The notes under the pieces were generated by a model. That model did no database searches. It was not told where the DNA came from and saw only the letters and a list, made by a program, of their open reading frames with translations. From Synechocystis sp. PCC 7509 (GTDB lineage Bacteria > Cyanobacteriota > Cyanobacteriia > Cyanobacteriales > Chroococcidiopsidaceae), in the NCBI RefSeq assembly GCF_000332075.2, contig NZ_ALVU02000001.1, positions 992,001 through 1,056,000 on the forward strand: 64,000 nucleotides of DNA, given 5' to 3'. The number at the start of each line of letters is the position of its first letter. Within the stretch, counting starts at the first letter, position 1. This document shows positions 28,238-36,848 of this stretch, one piece after another. A program made the translations under genes and the position numbers.

Positions 28238-28834
28238 TCAATCAGGCGACAGAATTTGAGTCATATCTAATACAAATCCTGGTAATACATCTTCGCCTCT
28301 CAAAGTTACTGGTTTAGAGAGTAATTCTACATCTTGACTAGGGCGATAGATTTCCACTCGTCGGTTTTTTACATCAATTAACCAACCCAAACGCGCCCCA
28401 TTCTCTATATATTCCTGCATTTTTAGCTGAGTTTGTTTAAGGGAATCTGTGGGAGAAAGTAACTCAACCATAAAATCGGGACATAGGGGTAGAAATTTCT
28501 CTCTCTGTTGGGGTGTAAGAGCTTCCCAGCGCTCTAATTTCAGCCAGGACGCATCAGGGGCGCGGACTGCACCATTAGGCAACGTAAAGCCTCCATTAGA
28601 GTCAAAAGCTTTACCTAGTTTATTTTGACGACTCCAAGCTTGGAGTTGATAAGTTAGTTCGCTATTGCGGTTGCTAGTTTCGCCCCCAGTGGGTGGCATA
28701 ATTATTATTTCTCCCGATGCGGTGCGCTCAAATTGCAAGTCGCGGTTGTCAATACATAGCTGAAAAAACTGCTCGTCAGTCAAGTTGAGACTTAATTGCA
28801 ATGTTGGAGGTAAACTAACTGTTGCTGCATCCAT
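28238..28834 (-). CDS. Uma2 family (DUF820) nuclease-fold protein, copy B
   Basis: This 198-residue protein is the close paralogue of the adjacent copy A. The first 27 residues are identical and the C-terminal core is nearly so (DFMVELLSPTDSLKQTQLKM, NGARLGWLID). The centre (residues ~55-95) differs most (QLQAWSRQNKLGKAFDSNGG versus VGIGIWNKKYNLGKGFDSST). The gene organisation suggests local tandem duplication followed by divergence or exchange in the middle. Function unknown. Confidence 0.88.
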   Translation of the reverse strand: MDAATVSLPPTLQLSLNLTDEQFFQLCIDNRDLQFERTASGEIIIMPPTGGETSNRNSELTYQLQAWSRQNKLGKAFDSNGGFTLPNGAVRAPDASWLKLERWEALTPQQREKFLPLCPDFMVELLSPTDSLKQTQLKMQEYIENGARLGWLIDVKNRRVEIYRPSQDVELLSKPVTLRGEDVLPGFVLDMTQILSPD

Positions 28835-28886
28835 CGATTTATCTCAGCAAAGGCATACTTCCTAATCTAGCTACTTTCTTAGATTA

Positions 28887-29305
28887 TTAATGACAAAATT
28901 GAGTAAAGAGCGATCGCACCCATGCAAAAAATATATTATGAATGCTGACGAACTAAAACAGCGTTACGCCGCCGGAGAAAGAGACTTTACTGGAGCTAAT
29001 TTAGCTGAAGTTAAGCTAATTGGAGTTAATTTAGTAGGGATAAACCTTTGGGGAGCAGACTTGAGCGGAGCTAACCTTGCTAGAGCAAAGCTTTGGGGTG
29101 CAAACTTGAGCGGTGCAAATCTTGCTAAAGCTAACCTAACTAGAGCAAATCTTAGTGGAGTGAAACTAACAGAAGCCAATCTCAGACAAGCTAAGTTAGT
29201 CAATACAAAGCTTTTTGGTGCAAACTTGAGCGGTGCTTATTACGACAATACTACTCGCTTTTCTAGAGGCTTCGATCCGACTAAAAACAATATGCGCCAA
29301 GTTTA
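28887..29305. repeat. Direct repeat copy 1 (pentapeptide gene plus leader)
   Basis: The homology to 36321-36740 begins upstream of the gene at TTAATGACAAAATTGA and ends at the stop codon. The two copies bound 7.0 kb of accessory genes. Confidence 0.85.
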
Positions 29306-29306
29306 A
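28938..29306 (+). CDS. Pentapeptide-repeat protein, copy 1
   Basis: This 122-residue protein consists mainly of A(N/D/K)LxG/x pentapeptide repeats (LSGANLARAKLWGANLSGAN), which fold as a right-handed quadrilateral beta-helix. The start is ATG 28938, matching the paralogue at 36373; an upstream in-frame extension is probably not translated. About 118 of 122 residues match the second copy, yet many third codon positions differ. No signal peptide is present. Some pentapeptide proteins mimic DNA to bind gyrase, but the role here is unknown. Confidence 0.85.
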   Translation: MNADELKQRYAAGERDFTGANLAEVKLIGVNLVGINLWGADLSGANLARAKLWGANLSGANLAKANLTRANLSGVKLTEANLRQAKLVNTKLFGANLSGAYYDNTTRFSRGFDPTKNNMRQV

Positions 29307-29450
29307 GACAAAAGTATAGTCATGCTGTTTACTATTACTAGGCGTAGCTTTAAACATGAAAAAGTGGCATTGTATCGGATGTTACCTTACTTCATATCTC
29401 CATTATGCAACGCCACACCACTCACCTTCAGCTAAAAGATAGCCAGCCCT

Positions 29451-30857
29451 TTAAGGATAGATATCTTTGACGAGAACAGTGCCACGAGCCGTGCCATTAC
29501 TCTTCCATAGCTCCCTTCCATAAGCTGGGGTATAGGCAGTAAAGTACAGTATGCCATTGACATTGGTTAGGTTATCTGAGAAAGAAGAATCATCATTACC
29601 AGAATTGATATTTTTGACAAGAACAGTGCCAGCAGCCGTGCCATTACTCTTCCATAGCTCCCATCTATAAGTTGGGGTAAAAACAGTAAAGTACAGTATG
29701 CCGTTGATATTAGTCAGATTATCTGAGAGAGAATAAGGTTCGCTAGGATAGATATTTTTGACAAGAACAGTGCCAGCAGCCGTGCCATTACTCTTCCATA
29801 GCTCCCTGCCATCAGCTGGGGTTAAGGCAATAAAGTACAGTATGCCGTTGACATTAGTCAAATTATCTGGTTGAGAATGATTGCCACCAGGAACGATATC
29901 CTTGACGATCACAGTACCAGCAGCCGTGCCATTACTTTTCCATAGCTCGTATCCATTGGCTAGGTTATGGTCAACAAAGTACAGCATTCCATTGATATTG
30001 GTTAGGTTATGCGGGTTAGAATAATTAATACCAGGAACGATACCCTTGACTCGAACAGTACCCACAGCCGTGCCATTACTCTTCCATAAATCGATTCCAT
30101 TAGTTAGGCTCTCGGCACTAAAGTATAGTGTGCCATTGACGTTAGTCAGGTTATCCGGGTAAGAATAAGCAGTACCAGGAACGATATCCTTGACGAGAAA
30201 AGTACCAGCAGCCGTGCCATTACTTTTCCATAGCTCCCATCCCGTAGCTGGGGTATAGGACTCAAAATACAGCGTGCCATTAACGTTAGTCAGTTTATTT
30301 GAGTAAGAGTAACCACCACCGGGAACGATATCCTTGACGAGAACAGTACCAATAGCCGTGCCATTACTCTTCCATAGCTCCCTTCCAGTTCCTGGTTTAT
30401 AGGCAACAAAGTATAAAAGGTTATTTATATTGGTCAGGTTAGATGGGGCAGAAAAAGCAACACCAGGAGCAATATCCTTAACGAGAACAGTGCCAGCAAC
30501 CGTACCATTGCTCTTCCATAGCTCAGTTCCAGTCACTGGGTTATAGGCAGTAAAATACAGTATGCCGTTGACATTGGTCAGGTTATTAGGGTTAGAACCA
30601 GTAGCTCCAGGAGTAATATCCTTGACGAGAACAGTGCCAGCAGCCGTACCATTACTCTTCCATAGCTCGTTTCCACTCGCAGGAGTATAGGAACTAAAGT
30701 AAACTGTACCATTGACATTAGTGAGGTTATTAGGGTTAGAACTGTTAGGGACTGCCTGTACTTGAGTAGATGTTTGCACTAATGTGCCTAGGATGACTCC
30801 ACAAATTAGCATCCCGCTACAAAACTTGGCATCACGCTTAAGATTTGGAAAACCCAT
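29451..30857 (-). CDS. Secreted ELWxxDGT-type repeat protein, nine repeats (copy A)
   Basis: This 468-residue protein starts with a signal peptide (LICGVILGTLVQTSTQVQA). Nine repeats of 47-49 residues follow, each shaped as NLTNVNGxLYF, ~8 variable residues, ELWKSNGTAAGTVLVKDI and a turn. This is the ELWxxDGT repeat family, predicted to form a beta-propeller or beta-rich solenoid at the cell surface. The last repeat stops abruptly at VKDIYP. No catalytic or anchoring domain is visible. It is a tandem paralogue of the gene at 31150, and homology continues past the stop. Confidence 0.85.
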   Translation of the reverse strand: MGFPNLKRDAKFCSGMLICGVILGTLVQTSTQVQAVPNSSNPNNLTNVNGTVYFSSYTPASGNELWKSNGTAAGTVLVKDITPGATGSNPNNLTNVNGILYFTAYNPVTGTELWKSNGTVAGTVLVKDIAPGVAFSAPSNLTNINNLLYFVAYKPGTGRELWKSNGTAIGTVLVKDIVPGGGYSYSNKLTNVNGTLYFESYTPATGWELWKSNGTAAGTFLVKDIVPGTAYSYPDNLTNVNGTLYFSAESLTNGIDLWKSNGTAVGTVRVKGIVPGINYSNPHNLTNINGMLYFVDHNLANGYELWKSNGTAAGTVIVKDIVPGGNHSQPDNLTNVNGILYFIALTPADGRELWKSNGTAAGTVLVKNIYPSEPYSLSDNLTNINGILYFTVFTPTYRWELWKSNGTAAGTVLVKNINSGNDDSSFSDNLTNVNGILYFTAYTPAYGRELWKSNGTARGTVLVKDIYP

Positions 30858-31149
30858 TAATAAACTCCCTTTTTACCTAAAATATTCAAAAATTAACTTG
30901 ATAAGCCTTCCCTTCTGCCAATGTAAGACGTTGTAACTTCCAGTTTGCAGCACTGTAGCAAATATTACTAAAGCTATAGTTGGAGTATCATACCTTCTGC
31001 GTGAGTGGTAAATTAGGCAGTTCAAATTATTGGAAGCTCGTACCAAAATCAGATTCATGCAAGAAGTTTATTAATTTCAATTCAACGCATATAGCACAAT
31101 ATACCTAGTTTAACGTCTTCAAGCCTTCAGACAAAAGATAACCAGCCCT
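30858..31149. other. Spacer between the two ELW-repeat genes
   Basis: This 292-bp spacer presumably carries the copy A promoter on the minus strand. The sequence just below the 31150 stop matches that below the 29451 stop (the AAGATAACCAGCCCTTTA pattern), so the duplication includes the 3' flank. I see no other element. Confidence 0.5.
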
Positions 31150-32565
31150 TTAGGGATAGATATCTTTGACGAGAACAGTGCCAGCAGTCGTACCATTACT
31201 CTTCCATAGCTCGTTTCCAACAATTGGTTTATAGACAGTAAAATACAGTGTGCCATTGACATTGGTCAGATTATCTGGGGAATAACCAACACCACCAGGA
31301 TTGATATCCTTGACCAGAACAGTGCCAAGAGTCGTGCCATTACTCTTCCATAGCTCGTTTCCATAAGTTGGGTTAAAGGCAACAAAGTACAATTTGCCAT
31401 TAACATTGCTTAGAGAAGACGGGTAAGAATAACTACCGCCAGGATAAATATCCTTGACCAGAACAGTGCCAGCAGCCGTGCCATTGCTCTTCCATAACTC
31501 CTCTCCAGTAGCTGAAGTTTTAGCACGAAAATATAGCGTGCCATTGACATTTGTCAGGTGTTCCGGGTCAGAATTACTAAAACTAGGAAAACCAGGATAG
31601 ATATCCTTGACCAGAACAGTGCCACGAGTCGTGCCATTACTCTTCCATAGCTCGTTTCCTGTATCTGGATGATTGGCACGAAAGTACAGTGTGCCATTGA
31701 TATTAATCAGTCTAGACGGGTTAGAATGCTCGGAGCCAGGATTGATATCCTTGACCAGAACAGTGCCCGCAGCAGTCCCATTGCTCTTCCATAGCTCGTT
31801 TCTATAAGCTAGGCTACTAGCACCAAAGTACAGAATCCCATTGATATTGGTCAGGCTATATGGGTTAGCATAAGGCGCACCAAGAAAGATATCCTTGACC
31901 AGAACAGTGCCAGCAGCAGTCCCATTGCTCTTCCATAGCTCCCTTCCAGTAGCTGGATTATAAGCCTCAAAGTACAGAAGGCCATTGACATTTGTCAGGT
32001 TCTGCGGGACTGAACCATAGTAACCAGGATTGATATCCTTGACGAGAACAGTACCAACAGCCGTGCCATTGGTCTTCCATAGCTCCCTTCCTCTATCTGG
32101 ATGATAGGCAACAAAGTATAGCGTGCCATTGACATTTGTCAGGTACTCTGGGTCAGAATCACTAAAACCAGGAATGATATCTTTAACTACAACAGTGCCA
32201 ACAGCCGTGCCATTGGTCTTCCATAGCTCCCTTCCAGTAGCGGAGGTATTGGCACTAAAGTACAGAAGTCCATTGACATTTGTCAGGTAAGATGGATAAG
32301 AATCAGCAGCACCAGGATTGATATCCTTAACCAGAACAGTGCCAACAGCGGTGCCATTACTCTTCCATAGCTCTTTTCCCTTTGCTGAGGTTGTGGCACT
32401 AAAGTACAGTGTGCCATTGAAATTTGTTAGGTTCTGCGGGTGAGAATCACGAGTGACGATTGCCTGGGCCTGGGTGAAGGTTTGCAGTAGTGTCACTAAT
32501 GTCACTCCACAAAATAGCATCCAGCTACAAAACTTGGCATCACGCTTAAGAGAAGATTGAATCAT
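31150..32565 (-). CDS. Secreted ELWxxDGT-type repeat protein, nine repeats (copy B)
   Basis: This protein has about 471 residues from ATG 32565 (MIQSSLKRDAKFCSWML). That start gives a signal peptide like copy A's; the open frame runs 45 codons further upstream without support. Nine repeats with the core ELWK(S/T)NGT and VKDI follow; the sixth carries a three-residue insertion (PGFPSFSNS). The end is VKDIYP, as in copy A. Probable surface or extracellular protein; function unknown. The nine-fold count in both copies suggests a closed or length-constrained fold. Confidence 0.85.
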   Translation of the reverse strand: MIQSSLKRDAKFCSWMLFCGVTLVTLLQTFTQAQAIVTRDSHPQNLTNFNGTLYFSATTSAKGKELWKSNGTAVGTVLVKDINPGAADSYPSYLTNVNGLLYFSANTSATGRELWKTNGTAVGTVVVKDIIPGFSDSDPEYLTNVNGTLYFVAYHPDRGRELWKTNGTAVGTVLVKDINPGYYGSVPQNLTNVNGLLYFEAYNPATGRELWKSNGTAAGTVLVKDIFLGAPYANPYSLTNINGILYFGASSLAYRNELWKSNGTAAGTVLVKDINPGSEHSNPSRLININGTLYFRANHPDTGNELWKSNGTTRGTVLVKDIYPGFPSFSNSDPEHLTNVNGTLYFRAKTSATGEELWKSNGTAAGTVLVKDIYPGGSYSYPSSLSNVNGKLYFVAFNPTYGNELWKSNGTTLGTVLVKDINPGGVGYSPDNLTNVNGTLYFTVYKPIVGNELWKSNGTTAGTVLVKDIYP

Positions 32566-32717
32566 AACCCTCTTGCCACATAGGAAATAAGGTCTTTGTC
32601 TTACATAATAAGTCCGTTTTAACCTGACCTTGCCTATTGTAATAAATGTTACTAAAGATATCAGTTGAGGAATTAATTCCAGTGCGACGTGATCGCACAA
32701 TAGACGACAGAATAATT

Positions 32718-33020
32718 ATGGGCGATCGCTTTACATATATTGTAGAAAAATGGTGTAAATTTTTCTTGCAAAAGGGCTTTTTAACTGGCTTAAACTTTTT
32801 TGGCGAGTACCTTAAATCTACCGGATGGAATCAAAGAAAACTTAGGCGACTAGAAGTTATATTACCAATGCTGTTTTAGGGATGACAACAGTATTGGTAC
32901 TTATCCCAAGGGGAGAAATCAAGCTTTTCAAGAAGTATTAACTCAACTTAGCGGAAAAAAATTGACATTGGAAAATATAGCAAGAAAGGAGAGTTTTTAA
33001 ATGCAGATACACTGATATTA
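32718..33020 (+). pseudogene. Detached N-terminal part of the helicase-like gene (two frameshifts)
   Basis: ATG 32718 opens MGDRFTYIVEKWCKFFLQKG and runs to a TAG at 32877. The protein-like sequence then continues in the next frame (RDDNSIGTYPKGRNQAF, LSGKKLTLENIARKESF) to a TAA at 32998. It returns to the first frame as LNADTLILLQCDKEQRVLC, which leads straight into the large ORF. Skipping one T in the run at 32874-32877 and adding one T in the run at 32994-32998 gives a single open frame from 32718 to 36212. Either the gene is damaged here or the sequence has two homopolymer errors. Confidence 0.6.
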
Positions 33021-36000
33021 TTGCAATGCGATAAAGAACAGAGAGTTTTATGTGTAGATTTATCGGTGTTTTTTATTAAGTCAATTAGAGATTTATTAGA
33101 TGTAGATAGTGTGGAAGTAATAAAAGATATATTATCCAGGGAAATTAACTATCTAAAATCAAAAAGTATTTTTGCTAATTTGGGTTTAGATACTAAAATA
33201 GGCTTGAATTTATCCCCAGATTTAGCGCACTATTTTAGCGCCTTTAAACGCGAGGATAAAGAAAGTGTCAAACTAATTCAAGCAGCTAGTTATACCCATA
33301 GCTTTTATGAATTTATGCGATCGCACAATCTTACTACCGACGATAACACACTGACCTTTAATGTAGTAGGATACAGCGATCGCGCTATCAATGCAATGTC
33401 TCTAAATCTGGATAACTTGCGCGTGTTAGAAACTTGTTCAACTATCTATAAGCAAAAGTTAAGCGATATACAAATCAACGATGCGCGTAAAAAAGTATTA
33501 AAGCTAATTCAACGCAATACGGCTAAAAGCTTTAATGAGGGTAAAGAATTTATTGCGAAACTTCTCAACGTTCCTGCGGGAATTACAACAGTAACCCATA
33601 CAGAACGAATAGAGGGCTTTCTCAACTCTCAGGGTAAAATTCCCCAAAAACACGCCGAACAACTGCACATTAGCCCAGAATTGACGCTCAGAGATGCTCA
33701 CGCCGAACTAATTAAACAGGCATTAATGTCTGAAGATGTTTACATATTTTTAACAGGTAATCCTGGAATTGGCAAGACTACCGCGATCGCAAATGTGCTA
33801 AAAACTCCAACTTATAGCGATGAGGGGTTTTTGTTTTTCTACGCCAGTCCCAGGACGCAAGTTAATTTAGATATTATTGAAAAATTTACTGATGAAGATA
33901 CCCAAACTTTATTTAACGACAAATTCCTGACAATTACTACTAACTCCGATTTAATTAAGAAGCATGGCGGACGCTGTACTGTAAATTACTTATCAGATAC
34001 ACGCGATACAGATTTTATCGAAAAAACTGTCCATTTTATTAATCAAAATAACCCTACCCAAGAGGATACAAACCCTAAGAAAAAATTAGCAATTACTAGC
34101 GAAGATACAATCCAATGTAGAGAACAAAAAAACCGAGGAGTTTTAGATAGTATTTGCGAAGCAATTTATACAGTTATTGAGAGCAATATATCCACTAACA
34201 TTTTAGCTACGGTTTCAATTCAGTCATTAAAAAAGACGAGAGGTGGTAAAGATACTCTTGAGCATTTTGAGAAAATCTTTAAAAGTGCCTATAACGAAAG
34301 AGAAGGTAAGGTTATTCCAGCAAAAATGCAGGGAATATCTCGCCAGATTAAACATTTATTTATCATGATAGATGAAATTACCGGAGACGATAGCGGTGTT
34401 GAGTTTTTAAGTCGAATTGGTGAACTTATAAATAAGTACAAATTAACCGATCCTCAACATGGCTTTAATGTCAAAGTAATCGTTGCTGATGCTTCTATAG
34501 TTAACAGTTCAATTATTGAACAACATCTTAAATCGTCATCGGTAGAACCAAATAAGATATTTTTTAGACAAGGGATAGAAAATTGTCCCCCTATAGCTAA
34601 AGATAGTTTTAATTTTAATAATTTTCCCGCCTCGGTTATCAATACAAATTCTTACCCTGCTAAAAGCTTAACCATCACTTACAAAGTAATAATTGAATCG
34701 TGCAAATACGTACAAACGGCTGAAATAGACAAGGGAAACGGGTTAAGAAGCCGATTGCAACAACAACTTATCGATGACATTTATAAGCTTTTAGCAAGTC
34801 CTGACTTTGAGCAAATAATTGTATATATTCAAGACAAACAGAGACTAGCTGAGTTAATTGAAAAGATTAGAAAAGATAAAGGAATTTTTCAATATCAGCA
34901 AGACTATATAGAGATTCATGCTGACCTTTCTGAGCAAAAAAAACAAGAGATAAAACAATATCAAAACTCAGTAAAAATAGTGTTTATGACAGCTTCAGCT
35001 AGTCGGGGTTTATCTTTTCCTAAAACCAAATACATATTAGTTGATGCACCGAGATTTGAAGTTGAAAAAAACTTGATGGAGATTATTCAGGTTATTTATA
35101 GAGGGAGAGGAAGTTATTTAGAAAATGGTGTGAAGCAAACTTTAGATAATACTGATAAAGAATTGATTTTCTACTTTTCTGAACGCTCGGTATATTACGA
35201 AGATCCCAAATTATCTACGGAAGATTTCGCCACGCAACGCCAACTATCTTTGCAAGAAAGCGTACTAAGTGTTTTAAATATTTTGCTAGTCTTAAAAACT
35301 TCAATAATGACTCGTATTACTGGATTTGGTCAGATAGGTAAAAACAATTTTATCATGATTCCTATAGGCGGAAAGTCCGTAACGGCTGCGGGACAAACTT
35401 TTAGTAGTACCATGAGTTCGCTAATAAATAAATTAAAAAAAGAATCGTCAAAACAGCAATTTAACCAGCAATTAAAAGAAGTGTACTCAACCTTAAAAAA
35501 TTTATTAAATAGGTCAGAGATTGTATTAAAAAATCCAGAAAGTTTCACAGACGAGCAAGTTTCTTACCTTTCTTTGCGAGAATCTCTAGCTAATAAATTT
35601 ATTAAATCTATCAACAAAAATTTTGCAGAGTTACTAGACTTTAAAGCAATTGAAGTAGGTTATGTTAGTGGAAGCCTATTAGTAATTCCTCTAGCGGGTA
35701 GATTGATTGAAGAAAAATATGAAATGCGAATGGAACAAGAAATACTTAAATATGCAAACAATGATTTCCTCAAAAAAATGTACGATATTAAACGCGCTCC
35801 TAGCTCTACAGAAAGTCTCAAATATGCGATAGATGAAGCAATAGAATTAGTTAAATTATTGCGAGATCAATCCGATAAAACCCAGAGACTTGAACAGTAC
35901 AGCCAACGTTTGGATCGATATTATGCTCTACCTTTATTTACTTTTCTCAGTAGCGAAGAAATTAAGAAATACTTGGCTAATGCTGAAGAAACAGAAGACA

Positions 36001-36212
36001 AAGGTTTTAAAAAGATTCTAACTCAATACCTCCAAACTCTTTACCCAATAGGTAATATTTTACCCATTGGTAATAAGTATTCAGATTTTCCTTTCATTGT
36101 TTTTACAAGCTATAGCTTAAATGAAATGAGAAATAAGATTTTTACAAATAATTATCTAATAAGTTCTAATGAATTGAATGTATTAAATTTAATTCTTGCT
36201 ACCGATGAGTAA
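33021..36212 (+). CDS. Very large helicase-like P-loop ATPase, function unknown
   Basis: The open frame is 1,063 residues from a TTG. Walker A is GNPGIGKTT at residues 246-254, Walker B is FIMIDEITGD near 451, and superfamily 2-like C-terminal motifs are TASASRGLSFP near 656 (motif V) and QVIYRGRG near 690 (motif VI, Arg finger). About 350 residues of unfamiliar, helical, Lys/Glu-rich sequence follow. The first ~200 residues match no domain I know. The true N-terminus probably lies upstream at 32718 but is frameshifted. The gene is AT-rich, and GCGATCGC occurs only in its first quarter. Its setting between duplicated genes suggests an accessory, possibly defence-related, protein. Confidence 0.75.
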   Translation: MQCDKEQRVLCVDLSVFFIKSIRDLLDVDSVEVIKDILSREINYLKSKSIFANLGLDTKIGLNLSPDLAHYFSAFKREDKESVKLIQAASYTHSFYEFMRSHNLTTDDNTLTFNVVGYSDRAINAMSLNLDNLRVLETCSTIYKQKLSDIQINDARKKVLKLIQRNTAKSFNEGKEFIAKLLNVPAGITTVTHTERIEGFLNSQGKIPQKHAEQLHISPELTLRDAHAELIKQALMSEDVYIFLTGNPGIGKTTAIANVLKTPTYSDEGFLFFYASPRTQVNLDIIEKFTDEDTQTLFNDKFLTITTNSDLIKKHGGRCTVNYLSDTRDTDFIEKTVHFINQNNPTQEDTNPKKKLAITSEDTIQCREQKNRGVLDSICEAIYTVIESNISTNILATVSIQSLKKTRGGKDTLEHFEKIFKSAYNEREGKVIPAKMQGISRQIKHLFIMIDEITGDDSGVEFLSRIGELINKYKLTDPQHGFNVKVIVADASIVNSSIIEQHLKSSSVEPNKIFFRQGIENCPPIAKDSFNFNNFPASVINTNSYPAKSLTITYKVIIESCKYVQTAEIDKGNGLRSRLQQQLIDDIYKLLASPDFEQIIVYIQDKQRLAELIEKIRKDKGIFQYQQDYIEIHADLSEQKKQEIKQYQNSVKIVFMTASASRGLSFPKTKYILVDAPRFEVEKNLMEIIQVIYRGRGSYLENGVKQTLDNTDKELIFYFSERSVYYEDPKLSTEDFATQRQLSLQESVLSVLNILLVLKTSIMTRITGFGQIGKNNFIMIPIGGKSVTAAGQTFSSTMSSLINKLKKESSKQQFNQQLKEVYSTLKNLLNRSEIVLKNPESFTDEQVSYLSLRESLANKFIKSINKNFAELLDFKAIEVGYVSGSLLVIPLAGRLIEEKYEMRMEQEILKYANNDFLKKMYDIKRAPSSTESLKYAIDEAIELVKLLRDQSDKTQRLEQYSQRLDRYYALPLFTFLSSEEIKKYLANAEETEDKGFKKILTQYLQTLYPIGNILPIGNKYSDFPFIVFTSYSLNEMRNKIFTNNYLISSNELNVLNLILATDE

Positions 36213-36320
36213 GCTAAAAGTTAAACTTTCAAAACCGCCAAAGATTGCAACTCGCTTAAAGCTGTTAAAAACTCTTATCTTACCTACTCTAAAAAGCCAC
36301 AGGTTATCTATTTAGCGATT

Positions 36321-36740
36321 TTAATGACAAAATTGAATAAAGAACGATCGCGCCTACGCGAAACCCAATTTTATGAATGCTGAAGAACTAAAACAACGTT
36401 ACACCGCCGGAGAGAGAGACTTTACCGGAGCTAATTTAGCTGAAGTTAAGCTAATTGGAGTAAATTTAGTAGGAATCAACCTCTGGGGAGCAGATTTAAG
36501 CGGCGCTAACTTAGCTAGAGCAAAACTTTGGGGAGCAAACCTTAGTGGTGCTAATCTCGCCAAAGCTAACTTAACTAGAGCAAACCTTAGTGGAGTGAAA
36601 CTAACAGAAGCTAATCTCAGACAAGCCAAATTAGTAAATACGAAGCTTTTTGGTGCAAACTTGAGCGGCGCTTATTACGATAACACTACCCGCTTTTCTA
36701 GAGGATTTGATCCGGTTAAAAATAATATGCGCAAAGTATA
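36321..36740. repeat. Direct repeat copy 2 (pentapeptide gene plus leader)
   Basis: This is the counterpart of 28887-29305, same orientation, starting TTAATGACAAAATTGA. The flanks outside the repeats do not match. Confidence 0.85.
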
Positions 36741-36741
36741 A
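36373..36741 (+). CDS. Pentapeptide-repeat protein, copy 2
   Basis: This 122-residue protein differs from copy 1 at only about four residues (for example MNAEELKQRYTAG versus MNADELKQRYAAG, and DPVKNNMRKV versus DPTKNNMRQV). The DNA differs at many synonymous positions, which points to selection on the protein in both copies. The repeat region predicts a beta-helix. It lies directly upstream of the ABC ATPase gene, 108 bp away. Function unknown. Confidence 0.85.
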   Translation: MNAEELKQRYTAGERDFTGANLAEVKLIGVNLVGINLWGADLSGANLARAKLWGANLSGANLAKANLTRANLSGVKLTEANLRQAKLVNTKLFGANLSGAYYDNTTRFSRGFDPVKNNMRKV

Positions 36742-36848
36742 AATTATTCGGGTACAATGCTTATGCAAGTATTCGTTTATGTGGCAGCATCTCAGTTTTC
36801 GATCAGGCAATGATCCTCGATTAGATAATTTAGCTATCAAAAAAGATT

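Noticed and set aside
29451-32565. Regularly spaced DNA repeats that might look like a CRISPR array or satellite
   Set aside because: The ~144-bp period stays in frame, encodes protein repeats with a signal peptide, and has no short spacer/repeat alternation.
32566-32700. 45-codon N-terminal extension of ELW-repeat copy B
   Set aside because: A normal signal peptide begins at ATG 32565 and copy A has no such extension.
32882-32960. Third-frame reading (MTTVLVLIPRGEIKLFKKY) as the real continuation of the helicase N-terminus
   Set aside because: It ends after 19 residues and does not connect to the large ORF, while the +1 frame does after one base correction.
27596-36741. Insertion sequence or prophage
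   Set aside because: No transposase, integrase, terminal inverted repeats or phage structural genes were found in the region.
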